This document shows, one piece after another, positions 43,633 to 52,797 of a stretch of DNA of 64,000 bases. A model generated the notes under the pieces. That model was not told the origin of the DNA. It ran no database searches and saw only the letters and a list, made by a program, of their open reading frames with translations. Within the stretch, counting starts at the first letter, position 1, and every line of letters begins with the position of its first letter. The stretch comes from Lachnospiraceae bacterium (GTDB taxonomy: Bacteria; Bacillota; Clostridia; Lachnospirales; Lachnospiraceae). The position numbers and the translations under genes were made by a program. Location of the stretch: NCBI GenBank assembly GCA_015056915.1, contig SVFK01000013.1:1-64000 (forward strand), read 5' to 3'.

Positions 43633-43803
43633 TTAAGCCCGCACACCCGTGCAGATATATTCCTGGAACAATACGCTTTTCTAGCGGTCTTATCGAGGAA
43701 CGCATCTGCGCGTTTGTGCTGTTATCTGATTATGACATTTTAGTATGATGGCGGTAGAGCGTTGTGGCTGCCACATCATAAATAGAGTAAAGGAGATAGA
43801 ATC

Positions 43804-44589
43804 ATGGATTACATATTGTATGAACAGAAGGGTAGCATTGCTACTATTACTATCAATCGTGAGAAAGCTTTGAATGCTTTGAATTCTCAGGTGTTAGATG
43901 AGTTGGATGCAACTCTGGATGCTGTAAATCTTGATGAGGTACGTTGCCTTATTTTAACCGGTGCAGGACAGAAGTCCTTTGTTGCAGGAGCAGATATCGG
44001 AGAGATGAGCACCTTAACTAAGGCAGAGGGCGAAGCTTTCGGTAAGAAGGGTAACGATGTTTTCCGTAAGCTGGAGACATTCCCTATTCCTGTAATTGCT
44101 GCAATCAACGGCTTTGCACTTGGCGGCGGCTGTGAGATTTCCATGAGCTGTGATATCAGAATCTGTTCTGACAATGCAGTGTTCGGACAGCCTGAGGTAG
44201 GTCTTGGAATTACTCCCGGCTTTGGCGGAACCCAGAGACTGGCTCGTCTGGTAGGTGCCGGTATGGCAAAGCAGATGATTTACACCGCTCGCAATATCAA
44301 GGCTGATGAAGCATACAGAATCGGTCTTGTAAATGCAGTGTATACTCAGGAAGAATTACTTCCCGCAGCAGAGAAGATGGCAGCAGGTATTGCAAAGAAT
44401 GCGCCTATTGCTGTTCGCAATTGCAAGAAGGCTATTAATGATGGTCTTGATGTAGATATGGATGCTGCACTTGTTATTGAAGAGAAGCTTTTCGGCGATT
44501 GCTTCGAGACAGAAGACCAGAAGTACGGCATGGCATTTTTCTTAGATAAGAATAAGGAAAAAGTAAAAGAGCCTTTCAAGAACATGTAA
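43804..44589 (+). CDS. crt: 3-hydroxybutyryl-CoA dehydratase (crotonase)
   Basis: This 261-aa crotonase dehydrates 3-hydroxybutyryl-CoA to crotonyl-CoA. The oxyanion-hole segments AGADIGEM and NGFALGGGCEISMSCD, and the catalytic glutamates around EVGLGITPGFGGTQRLAR, are intact. AAAGGAG precedes the ATG. It lies second in the thl-crt-hbd-bcd-etfBA order seen in Lachnospiraceae butyrate producers. Confidence 0.95.
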   Translation: MDYILYEQKGSIATITINREKALNALNSQVLDELDATLDAVNLDEVRCLILTGAGQKSFVAGADIGEMSTLTKAEGEAFGKKGNDVFRKLETFPIPVIAAINGFALGGGCEISMSCDIRICSDNAVFGQPEVGLGITPGFGGTQRLARLVGAGMAKQMIYTARNIKADEAYRIGLVNAVYTQEELLPAAEKMAAGIAKNAPIAVRNCKKAINDGLDVDMDAALVIEEKLFGDCFETEDQKYGMAFFLDKNKEKVKEPFKNM

Positions 44590-44684
44590 TAAAGGTAATA
44601 TTTACGACTATAAAGCGCAGCATCAGGGATGCTGCACTTTGTGTCGTTTGTTAACAATAATCAAAATATAAGGAGGAACTTTCA

Positions 44685-45524
44685 ATGAAAGTAGGTATTA
44701 TCGGTGCAGGTACCATGGGTGCCGGAATTGCACAGGCGTTTGCAATGACAGACGGTTATGAAGTTGCTTTATGTGACATCAAGCAGGAATTTGCTGATGG
44801 CGGTAAGGCAAGAATTTTGAAGAATTTGAATTTCCTGGTTAGCAAAGAGAAAATCTCCCAGGAGAAGGCTGATGAAATCGCAGCTAAGATTTCCACCGGG
44901 TTAAAAGATATTTGTGCAGATTGTGATCTCGTTATAGAGGTTGCTCCTGAAAATATGCAGATTAAGAAAACCACCTTCAAGGAGTTACAGGATATCGTTA
45001 AGCCTGAGTGTATGTTTGCTACCAACACCTCTTCTCTTTCCATTACCGAGATCGGTGCAGGCCTTGACAGACCTATGATTGGTATGCACTTCTTCAATCC
45101 TGCTGACAGAATGAAGCTGGTAGAGGTAATTGCAGGTGAGAATACTCCCGCAGAGATGGTTGAGAAGATTAAGAACATTTCAACAGAAATCGGCAAGACT
45201 CCTGTAGAAGTTAAGGAAGCTCCCGGATTTGTTGTAAACAGAATCCTGATTCCTATGATTAACGAAGCAGTAGGTATCTACGCAGAAGGTATTGCAACCG
45301 TAGCAGATATTGATGAGGCTATGAAGCTGGGTGCTTCTCATCCTATGGGACCTTTAGCTCTCGGTGATTTAGTTGGCCTGGACATCGTTCTTGCAATCAT
45401 GGAGGTTCTGCAGAATGAGACTGGCGATCCTAAGTATCGTCCTCATCCCCTTCTCAGAAAGATGGTTCGTGCAGGCAAGCTTGGACGTAAGACCGGAAAA
45501 GGTTTCTATGATTATTCGAAATAA
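44685..45524 (+). CDS. hbd: 3-hydroxybutyryl-CoA dehydrogenase
   Basis: This 279-aa NAD(P)H-dependent enzyme reduces acetoacetyl-CoA to (S)-3-hydroxybutyryl-CoA. The N-terminal [13 protein letters not shown] is the dinucleotide motif, and [17 protein letters not shown] contains the catalytic histidine. The C-terminal helical domain with [13 protein letters not shown] is complete. AGGAGG precedes the start. Confidence 0.96.
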   Translation: MKVGIIGAGTMGAGIAQAFAMTDGYEVALCDIKQEFADGGKARILKNLNFLVSKEKISQEKADEIAAKISTGLKDICADCDLVIEVAPENMQIKKTTFKELQDIVKPECMFATNTSSLSITEIGAGLDRPMIGMHFFNPADRMKLVEVIAGENTPAEMVEKIKNISTEIGKTPVEVKEAPGFVVNRILIPMINEAVGIYAEGIATVADIDEAMKLGASHPMGPLALGDLVGLDIVLAIMEVLQNETGDPKYRPHPLLRKMVRAGKLGRKTGKGFYDYSK

Positions 45525-45572
45525 ATCGAATATTATTAACATAAACAGATATAAAATGGAGGAAATATAATC

Positions 45573-46727
45573 ATGGATTTTACTTTACGCAAAGAACATG
45601 AAATGGCACGCGCTTTATTTAAAGAGTTTGCTGAAAAAGAAGTAAAACCTCTCGCTCAGGAGGTTGATGAAACCGAAATTTTCCCTAGAGGTACAGTTGA
45701 TAAAATGGCTAAGAATGGTTTCTTAGGTATTCCTGTTCCCAAGGAGTATGGCGGACAGGGCTGTGATCCTTTAACCTATGCAATGTGTGTAGAAGAGCTG
45801 TCTAAGGTATGTGGTACTACAGGCGTTATCGTTTCTGCACATACCTCTCTGTGCTGTGATCCTATTCAGACCTACGGTACTGAGGAGCAGAAGCAGAAAT
45901 ATTTAGTACCCCTTGCAAAGGGTGAGAAGCTGGGTGCTTTCGGTCTTACCGAGCCCGGTGCAGGTACTGATGCTCAGGGTCAGCAGACCAAGGCTGTATT
46001 AGACGGTGATGAGTATGTAATCAACGGTTCCAAGATTTTCATTACCAACGGTAAGGAAGCAGATATCTATGTTATCTTTGCTATTACCGGTGTTGATGTT
46101 GATGCAAAGGGTCGTTCCAAGAAGAGAATCAGCGCATTTATCGTAGAGAAGGGTACTCCCGGATTTACCTTCGGTACCAAAGAGAAGAAGATGGGTATCC
46201 GTGGTTCCTCTACATATGAATTAATCTTTACCGATTGCCGTATTCCTAAGGAAAATCTCCTTGGTAAGGAAGGCAAGGGCTTTGGTATTGCAATGCATAC
46301 TCTGGATGGCGGACGTATCGGTATCGCTGCACAGGCACTTGGTATTGCAGAAGGTGCTTTGGAATCTACCATCGCTTATGTTCAGGAAAGAAAGCAGTTT
46401 GGTCGTCCTATCAGCGCATTCCAGAACACTCAGTTCCAACTTGCTGACATGGCTACCAAGGTTGAGGCTGCTAAGCTGTTAGTATACAAGGCTGCTATGG
46501 CTAAGGCTACTCAGAAGGTTTACTCCTTAGAGGCTGCTATGGCTAAGTTGTATGCTGCAGAGGTCGCTATGGAAGTTACCACCAAGGCAGTACAGTTACA
46601 CGGTGGTTACGGTTATACCAGAGAGTACGATGTAGAGCGTATGATGCGTGATGCTAAGATTACCGAGATCTATGAAGGTACAAGCGAAGTACAAAGAATG
46701 GTAATCTCCGCGAATATTATTAAGTAA
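45573..46727 (+). CDS. bcd: Butyryl-CoA dehydrogenase
   Basis: This 384-aa FAD acyl-CoA dehydrogenase reduces crotonyl-CoA to butyryl-CoA, bifurcating electrons to ferredoxin with EtfBA. AFGLTEPGAGTDAQG, FITNGKEADIYV and the catalytic Glu368 in IYEGTSEVQRM are visible. It is followed by an unusual 218-bp hairpin-rich spacer before etfB instead of the short gap usual within this operon. Confidence 0.96.
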   Translation: MDFTLRKEHEMARALFKEFAEKEVKPLAQEVDETEIFPRGTVDKMAKNGFLGIPVPKEYGGQGCDPLTYAMCVEELSKVCGTTGVIVSAHTSLCCDPIQTYGTEEQKQKYLVPLAKGEKLGAFGLTEPGAGTDAQGQQTKAVLDGDEYVINGSKIFITNGKEADIYVIFAITGVDVDAKGRSKKRISAFIVEKGTPGFTFGTKEKKMGIRGSSTYELIFTDCRIPKENLLGKEGKGFGIAMHTLDGGRIGIAAQALGIAEGALESTIAYVQERKQFGRPISAFQNTQFQLADMATKVEAAKLLVYKAAMAKATQKVYSLEAAMAKLYAAEVAMEVTTKAVQLHGGYGYTREYDVERMMRDAKITEIYEGTSEVQRMVISANIIK

Positions 46728-46945
46728 GCCGAGCTCGGATTTTGGATTGGTCAGCCCTCTGCTTGCAGAAGGGATGACAAAGACAAAAGCTGGAGTCGCG
46801 GTGCAACGCGATACCGCGACCGAGGAAACGCGAAGCGTTTTCGAGGCTAGGCTTAAAAGAGCCGAGCGGGCTTGGAAGAAGCCGAGCAAGTGTAGGCTTG
46901 AAACGACACGAATACAATATTAAAAATATAAGGAGTGAAAATACA
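46728..46945. other. GC-rich hairpin-rich spacer between bcd and etfB
   Basis: The spacer has no gene. It contains stem-loops GTCGCGG/CCGCGAC, AAACGC/GCGTTT and CCCTCTGC/GCAGAAGGG (one bulge), and repeated GCCGAGC words. Its GC content is clearly above the flanking genes. Similar words (GACGCGAAGCGTC, CAACGCG) recur at 22020-22070. It may be a dispersed repeat or a differential-expression element inside the butyrate operon. Confidence 0.55.
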
Positions 46946-47728
46946 ATGAAAATCGTTGTTTGTATTAAACAGGTTCCTGATACTAAGGGCGGCGTTAAGT
47001 TCAATCCCGATGGTACTCTTGACAGAGCAGCCATGATGACTATCATGAACCCTGATGATAAAGCTGGTTTGGAAGCAGCACTTAGATTAAAAGAGCAGTA
47101 TGGTGCAGAAGTTACCGTAATTACCATGGGTCTTCCTAAGGCAGAGGATGTTCTGCGTGAGGCTTTGGCTATGGGCGCTGATAAGGGTATTCTTGTTACT
47201 GACAGAGTACTTGGTGGTGCTGATACATGGGCTACCTCTCAGACTCTTGCAGGTGCAATCCGTAATCTTGAGTATGACCTTATTATTACCGGTCGTCAGG
47301 CTATCGACGGTGATACCGCACAGGTAGGTCCTCAGATTTCTGAGCATCTTGACATTCCTGTAATCTCCTATGCACAGAAGATTCAGATTGAAGGTGACAG
47401 CGTAATCGTTGAGCGTCAGTATGATGACAGATATCATGTATTAAAGGCAAAAATGCCTTGCTTGATTACTGCACTGGCAGAATTAAATGAGCCTCGTTAT
47501 ATGACTCCCGGCGGAATCTTTGATGCTTGTAAGGCAGAGATTACCGTATGGGGAAGAGCTGATCTGAAGGATGTAGAGGATTCCAACTTAGGTTTGAAGG
47601 GTTCACCTACTCAGATCGCAAAGGCTTCCGATAAGGTAAGAAAGGGTGCCGGTGAAAAGGTTACTCTGGATGCTTCAGAATCCGTTGATTACATTGTTGG
47701 CAAGTTAAAAGAGAAGCACGTAATCTAA
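46946..47728 (+). CDS. etfB: Electron transfer flavoprotein subunit beta
   Basis: This 260-aa subunit starts MKIVVCIKQVPDT, binds the bifurcating FAD in Bcd-Etf complexes and contains ADKGILVTDRVLGGADTWAT and GRQAIDGDTAQVGPQ. ATG 46946 follows AAGGAG; the longer frame upstream enters the GC-rich spacer and lacks a ribosome binding site. It pairs with etfA 32 bp downstream. Confidence 0.95.
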   Translation: MKIVVCIKQVPDTKGGVKFNPDGTLDRAAMMTIMNPDDKAGLEAALRLKEQYGAEVTVITMGLPKAEDVLREALAMGADKGILVTDRVLGGADTWATSQTLAGAIRNLEYDLIITGRQAIDGDTAQVGPQISEHLDIPVISYAQKIQIEGDSVIVERQYDDRYHVLKAKMPCLITALAELNEPRYMTPGGIFDACKAEITVWGRADLKDVEDSNLGLKGSPTQIAKASDKVRKGAGEKVTLDASESVDYIVGKLKEKHVI

Positions 47729-47760
47729 TGAGTATATTCATATAATTTGGAGGAAAAACA

Positions 47761-48804
47761 ATGAACTTAGCAGAATATAAAGGCGTATATGTCTTCGCTC
47801 AGCAGGTAGACAACGTTATTAATAGTATTGCTTTCGAGTTAATCGGCAAAGGTAAAGACCTTGCTGAGGCTCTTGGCACTGAAGTAACTGCTGTATTGGT
47901 TGGTAGTGACGTAAAGGGTCTGGCAGATGAGCTGGCTGCATACGGCGCTGACAAGGTTATCGTAGTAGATGACCCTGAATTAAAAGAGTACAGAACCGAG
48001 CCTTATGCACATGCTCTGTCTTCTGTAATCGAGAAATTTAAACCTGAAATTTTCTTAGTTGGTGCAACCGCAATCGGTCGTGACCTTGGTCCTCGCGTTT
48101 CCGCAAGAATTCATACCGGTCTGACTGCAGACTGTACACAGCTTGAGATTGGTGATTTCCCTATCAATCCTGTTCCCGGTAAGGAGCAGAAGCCTAATCA
48201 GTTGCTGATGACTCGTCCTGCATTCGGTGGTAATACTATTGCAACCATTGCTTGTCCTGATTTCCGTCCTCAGATGGCTACTGTACGTCCCGGCGTTATG
48301 CAGAAGCGTGAGAAGGTTGAAGGCGCTAAGGCAGAGGTTATCGAATTCAATCCCGGCTTTACTCCTGATCACAAGTATGTAGAGATTATGGAAGTTGTTA
48401 AGGCTGTATCTGATGTTGTTGATATCATGGATGCAAAGATTCTGGTATCCGGCGGCCGTGGTGTAGGAAGTGCTGAAAACTTCAAGCTTCTGGAGGACCT
48501 TGCAGAGGTTCTTGGCGGTCAGGTTAGCTGCTCTCGTGCAGTTGTTGATGCAGGCTGGAAGGTAAAGGATCTTCAGGTAGGTCAGACCGGTAAGACCGTT
48601 CGTCCTAACCTTTACTTCGCAGTAGGTATCTCCGGTGCTATCCAGCACTTGGCAGGTATGGAAGAATCCGATATTATCATCGCTATCAATAAGGATGAGA
48701 CAGCTCCTATCTTCGATGTAGCTGACTACGGTATTGTAGGCGACCTGAACAAGATTCTCCCTGCTTTAACTGAGAAGCTTAAGGCTGAGAAGGCTGCAAA
48801 ATAA
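47761..48804 (+). CDS. etfA: Electron transfer flavoprotein subunit alpha
   Basis: This 347-aa subunit holds the shuttling FAD. The C-terminal FAD domain contains LVSGGRGVGSAENFKLLEDL, SRAVVDAGW, VGQTGKTVRPNLYFAVGISG and AINKDETAPIFDVADYGIVG, all hallmark motifs. The N-terminal domain is complete. It ends the butyrate operon before a large terminator. No butyryl-CoA:acetate CoA-transferase or buk gene is in the window. Confidence 0.95.
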   Translation: MNLAEYKGVYVFAQQVDNVINSIAFELIGKGKDLAEALGTEVTAVLVGSDVKGLADELAAYGADKVIVVDDPELKEYRTEPYAHALSSVIEKFKPEIFLVGATAIGRDLGPRVSARIHTGLTADCTQLEIGDFPINPVPGKEQKPNQLLMTRPAFGGNTIATIACPDFRPQMATVRPGVMQKREKVEGAKAEVIEFNPGFTPDHKYVEIMEVVKAVSDVVDIMDAKILVSGGRGVGSAENFKLLEDLAEVLGGQVSCSRAVVDAGWKVKDLQVGQTGKTVRPNLYFAVGISGAIQHLAGMEESDIIIAINKDETAPIFDVADYGIVGDLNKILPALTEKLKAEKAAK

Positions 48805-48827
48805 GTAAAGCAATATGAAATATAATG

Positions 48828-48895
48828 GGCTGCTTGTGCTAACAAGGGATAAGATTTCTTTCAAGAATCTTACTTGGTAGCCAAGCAGCCTTTTC
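48828..48895 (+). terminator. Terminator after etfA
   Basis: GGCTGCTTG pairs with CCAAGCAGCC around an inner AAGATT/AATCTT hairpin, followed by TTTT. Confidence 0.8.
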
Positions 48896-49064
48896 CTTAT
48901 GGGTAAAGTGTAAAAATGCTTTATGGTTGTCAGACTTAGTGATATAATGAAATATGCTATTTTAGTATGACTAAGGAGAAAGTAAGCAGAAAAACAATAG
49001 GAGCAAATGGTATCAAGAGAGTTGTGGTATTTCGCCACAAAAGTAAGAAAGGAAATGCTGTAAA

Positions 49065-49724
49065 ATGAAGCGCAACGTAAGTCTGAATGAAATATCTGAC
49101 GGGAGATTATATAATGTGAATGATATGGTGAAGGCAGATTGTCACGGGTGTCACGGGTGCTCTGATTGTTGTCGTGGTATGGGTAATTCTATTGTTTTGG
49201 ATCCTTACGATATTTATCGTCTGACAATCGGATTGCATACAACCATGCAAGCATTGTTATCAGAGACCGTGGAGTTAAACGTAGTGGATGGCGTAATATT
49301 GCCTAATCTCAAAATGTCAGGACCGGAAGAATGCTGTAGTTTTCTGAATAAGGAAGGTCGCTGCGAGATTCATGCCTACCGTCCGGGTATTTGCAGATTG
49401 TTTCCTTTGGGACGATATTACGAGAACGGCAGTTTCAAATATTTTCTCCAGATCGGAGAATGCAGTGGGGCCAAGCCCACCAAGATAAAGGTCAGCAAGT
49501 GGATTGATACGCCTGATTTAGAGAGAAACAGAGATTTTATTACCAGATGGCATTATCTTATGAATGAGATGGAGGAATCGGTGGCATCCAATGAAGATGA
49601 CACCTTCCGTAAGAATTTGAATCTGCTTGTGCTCAACATCTTTTATCTGGCACCATATGAGGAGAGAGATTTTTATCAGCAATTTGAGGAAAGATATCAG
49701 CGCTTTCGACAAATTGTATCTTAA
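49065..49724 (+). CDS. YkgJ-family cysteine-cluster protein
   Basis: This 219-aa protein has an N-terminal cysteine cluster (CHGCHGCSDCC, about residues 26-36), further Cys in PEECCSFL and GRCEIHAYRPGICRLFP, typical of the YkgJ/zinc- or iron-chelating Fe-S family. The C-terminal half is helical and charged. Its biochemical role is unknown. It has its own upstream region after the etfA terminator. Confidence 0.82.
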   Translation: MKRNVSLNEISDGRLYNVNDMVKADCHGCHGCSDCCRGMGNSIVLDPYDIYRLTIGLHTTMQALLSETVELNVVDGVILPNLKMSGPEECCSFLNKEGRCEIHAYRPGICRLFPLGRYYENGSFKYFLQIGECSGAKPTKIKVSKWIDTPDLERNRDFITRWHYLMNEMEESVASNEDDTFRKNLNLLVLNIFYLAPYEERDFYQQFEERYQRFRQIVS

Positions 49725-49789
49725 GTAGTAGCTACAGAATTGGAGACGGCTATGAGATATCAGAGCTCCTTTACAGAAAGAATAAAATA

Positions 49790-49822
49790 AAAGTGTGCGA
49801 ATGTTTAACATTCGCACACTTT
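49790..49822. terminator. Bidirectional terminator between the YkgJ and plsC-like genes
   Basis: A 16-bp perfect stem begins AAAGTGTGCGAATGTT and overlaps the final codons of the minus-strand acyltransferase. Confidence 0.82.
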
Positions 49823-50521
49823 ATTAATGGTATTTATAATTCGGGAACGTACCAATTCGGATACTTCTCTGGAGGTCATGTCTTTATATTCATCATAGTA
49901 TATGGGGTCTAAGAAATGTACCTGCGTAGTAACCGGCTTGAGAGAATTCAATTCAAAGGGCTTATAGGAATCAATCAAAGCAACCGGTACAATCGGACTC
50001 TGTGCCTTCATGGCACATTTAAAGGCGCCCGGCATAAATTCGTGGACATTGTTGCGGTTATGGTAATATCCGCCTTCGGGGAAAATAATGTATCTTCGTC
50101 CTGCTTTTACCTCAGCAATTACATTCAGGACAGTTTTAAATTGGGCGTTCATACTGCTCTTATCCAGACGAGTCCCCTTGAGCAGGGTGACAAACTGACT
50201 GGCAATGGGAAGCTTGGAGCGCTCAGCATCCATCATTATAGTACAAGGCTTCTGATGTGCACCGATAATACCCAGTGAATCGTATTTGCCCTGATGATTG
50301 GCGTAAATGACATAGCCGCCTTTTGGGGGGAGCTTGTCTGTGCCGTAAGCTTTGGTATGAATAAGACCATTAAATTTCATAATGGATACCATATGTCGAG
50401 CTATTTTGTATCGGTCCTGCTCGCTATACTTGGAACTGTTGTGCTCTATATAAATGACCTTTGACAGATAGTAGATAATAAAGGGCAACGATATAATACA
50501 AATATAAGTAAGTCTTAACAT
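49805..50521 (-). CDS. 1-acyl-sn-glycerol-3-phosphate acyltransferase (PlsC family)
   Basis: This 238-aa membrane-associated enzyme converts lysophosphatidate to phosphatidate. The acyltransferase motifs NHQGKYD (about residue 75) and IFPEGGYYHNR (about 147) are clear, after one N-terminal hydrophobic segment. ATG 50521 has AAGGA 7 nt upstream. It stands alone between convergent and divergent neighbours. A second PlsC-like gene with a zinc ribbon is at 23851. Confidence 0.88.
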   Translation of the reverse strand: MLRLTYICIISLPFIIYYLSKVIYIEHNSSKYSEQDRYKIARHMVSIMKFNGLIHTKAYGTDKLPPKGGYVIYANHQGKYDSLGIIGAHQKPCTIMMDAERSKLPIASQFVTLLKGTRLDKSSMNAQFKTVLNVIAEVKAGRRYIIFPEGGYYHNRNNVHEFMPGAFKCAMKAQSPIVPVALIDSYKPFELNSLKPVTTQVHFLDPIYYDEYKDMTSREVSELVRSRIINTINKVCEC

Positions 50522-50632
50522 CAAATCATCCTTTCGTATTTACACAAATATTATAACATACAGGAAATAGAAGTGGCAAGATAGGAAACGAAAGAGAGAA
50601 AGCGGCAAAGCGGCAAAAGGTTCGATTTTAAA

Positions 50633-50661
50633 TTGACCTATTGAAAAATAAGTAGTATAAT
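50633..50661 (+). promoter_or_regulatory. Promoter of the GGDEF-EAL-LamG gene
   Basis: TTGACC, 17 nt and a perfect TATAAT lie here. A second TATAAT lies about 15 bp downstream and could form an overlapping promoter. Confidence 0.7.
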
Positions 50662-50739
50662 AATTTTGTAGTATAATGTAAAGTGAATGTGGTTATGCTT
50701 TTGGGGTTGATACTGAGAATATGAGGAGTAGATTCTTCT

Positions 50740-52692
50740 ATGGATAATGCAAATCTTGACTATTTAACAGGGTTATATACAAGACAAGGTTTATATGATT
50801 TATATGAAAGCATGGAGGTGGGAAGTCACTTTCATTTAATGTTTATGGACGTAGATAATTTTAAAAATGTCAATGACGTTTATGGACATAATGAAGGTGA
50901 TAATCTTTTGCGTGCCGTGGCTCATATTTTAAGGGCAACTGCACCGGAGGCGAAAGCTATTCGTCTGGGCGGAGACGAGTTTGTGTTGATTTTTGAGAGA
51001 GAATATTCCAGAGATTACCTTTGTGCCATTGCTGATACCATCATTGCAAGGATTAAGCATAAAGAAGGCTTTTCCCATATTTCCACATCTGTATCAGCCA
51101 GTATTGGTATTTTGTATGATGAAACGGTAGGCGGCTCTTTGAATGAAACCCTGATGAAGAGTGACAAGGCAATGTATTATGCCAAAAGTCATGGAAAGAG
51201 TAGAAGAGTAGTTTTTAATGATATCGCTGAGCTTGTATCTTCTGAGATTAAGATGGAGAAGATGCAGCAGAGTGCACTTGCAAATGGTGAGATTGAACTG
51301 CGATATTTGCCGATAATCAGCTCGCAGACATCTAAATTAAAGCTTACACAGGTGCGTTTATATTGGAATATGTCTGACGGTACTATAAAATCACAGGAGG
51401 ATTTTTTACCGCTCTTTGAGAGAAATGGTTTTGTCCGTCAGTTGGATGCATGGGTGTTAAACAATGTAATTACACATTTGAAGCGTTATCATGAGGTTAG
51501 TCACAGTACAACTAAAGTGGGTATACGAATTTCAAGACTTCTTCTTTTGGAAAATGATTTTGCAGAAAAAATGCAGGAAATGTTTGCGCTATCCGATATT
51601 GCACCTTTTGAAATTGAATTTGAAATAGATGAAAGTGCTTTTGTACGTGGTAGCGGAGAAATGTTTGCCACGATGGAAAAGTTAAAAAGAGCCGGATTTG
51701 GCGTGGGAATCATTGGTGTCGGTTCTGAATTCCGAAGCTTGGCATACTGGGATAAATTAAACTTTGACTCCATTATGTTTGATAAGTTGTATTTGAAGAA
51801 TACACTGAGTACTTCCAGAGGTAAACAAATTGTTAAAACCTTGCTGGCAATGGGTCGTCAGTTAAAGATGCAGGTAATGGCAGACGGAATTACAGAACGT
51901 GAGGATGTACTGTATTTGAGCGGCTGTGGTTGTAATGCCATTGGAGGTGCTTATTATTCCGAACCCTTGTTGCCGGAGGATTATTTTGCTTATATACAGG
52001 ATAAAATCATCCACAAGGATGAGAAGGTTGTATTTCCTTTTAAAGAAGATTTTCTTTCCGCAGACGGCAGATATGAGGGCAAGATTCGTGGTCAGAATAT
52101 ACAGTTTGCGGAAGGTATCAGTGAACGGTGGGGAAGTATTCTTTTCCCGGGCGGTTCTTACGGAGAGAATGTTGTGGAGCTTCCGGCTACGATTTTATCA
52201 GAATCCTCATACACGGTATGTATGTGGATAAAGCCCTTACAGAGCGTTAGCTGGGTCAGTGCCTTTTATGCCAGATATCAGGGTTGCTTTGCTGCCTTTT
52301 CGCCTTTTGTAATAGGTGGAACCAGTGCATTTCGTGTCAGTGAGGATGCGGATGTGAACGGCTTCCATGATATTTTTGTGAGACAGCTGCAGCAGGACGC
52401 ATGGGGCTTCGTGTGTTTAACCTATGATGGTGCTTCTGATACCAATCGTATTTATATTAATGGTAGAAAAGCAGGTGTCAGAGTGGATTTACCTTCCCTG
52501 TCAGCATGTCGCCAGATTTTGTTGGGCGGTGATCCTTTCCAGCCATCCTTTGAGGGATATATGTCCGGCTTAACCTTCTACGGATATGTCAAATCAGAAG
52601 AAGAGATTCAGGAAATGTACCAGCAATTTTGTAAGGAACCGGGCTTCCGTGGCTCGAGAGAAAAATTCTGGTTAGAGGATGGAGCAGAATAA
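50740..52692 (+). CDS. GGDEF/degenerate-EAL/LamG fusion protein
   Basis: This 650-aa protein has no signal peptide or membrane segment. The N-terminal diguanylate cyclase domain (residues 1-165) has an intact GGDEF at 77-81 and no RxxD inhibitory site. Residues 175-425 follow the EAL fold, but the catalytic EAL is replaced (TQVRLYW), suggesting a binding or inactive domain. The C-terminal part (about 455-635) is a LamG/concanavalin-like domain (SSYTVCMWIKPL, NRIYINGRKAG, MSGLTFYGYVKSEEEIQEMY). It probably makes or senses c-di-GMP in response to an unknown ligand. Confidence 0.85.
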   Translation: MDNANLDYLTGLYTRQGLYDLYESMEVGSHFHLMFMDVDNFKNVNDVYGHNEGDNLLRAVAHILRATAPEAKAIRLGGDEFVLIFEREYSRDYLCAIADTIIARIKHKEGFSHISTSVSASIGILYDETVGGSLNETLMKSDKAMYYAKSHGKSRRVVFNDIAELVSSEIKMEKMQQSALANGEIELRYLPIISSQTSKLKLTQVRLYWNMSDGTIKSQEDFLPLFERNGFVRQLDAWVLNNVITHLKRYHEVSHSTTKVGIRISRLLLLENDFAEKMQEMFALSDIAPFEIEFEIDESAFVRGSGEMFATMEKLKRAGFGVGIIGVGSEFRSLAYWDKLNFDSIMFDKLYLKNTLSTSRGKQIVKTLLAMGRQLKMQVMADGITEREDVLYLSGCGCNAIGGAYYSEPLLPEDYFAYIQDKIIHKDEKVVFPFKEDFLSADGRYEGKIRGQNIQFAEGISERWGSILFPGGSYGENVVELPATILSESSYTVCMWIKPLQSVSWVSAFYARYQGCFAAFSPFVIGGTSAFRVSEDADVNGFHDIFVRQLQQDAWGFVCLTYDGASDTNRIYINGRKAGVRVDLPSLSACRQILLGGDPFQPSFEGYMSGLTFYGYVKSEEEIQEMYQQFCKEPGFRGSREKFWLEDGAE

Positions 52693-52708
52693 CTGCTCCG
52701 TCTTTTTT
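52681..52708 (+). terminator. Terminator overlapping the GGDEF gene stop
   Basis: GGAGCAG pairs with CTGCTCC around AATAA, followed by GTCTTTTTT. The stem includes the stop codon. Confidence 0.8.
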
Positions 52709-52712
52709 GTTG

Positions 52713-52741
52713 TTGACCTATTACTATCATTTTGTTAAAAT
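52713..52741 (+). promoter_or_regulatory. Promoter of hppA
   Basis: TTGACC, 17 nt and TAAAAT lie directly after the GGDEF-gene terminator. Confidence 0.7.
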
Positions 52742-52797
52742 TTTACTTATGGGTGTTTTAGAAAACGAAAAAGTATTTTACGAAAGGATGAAAGAAA

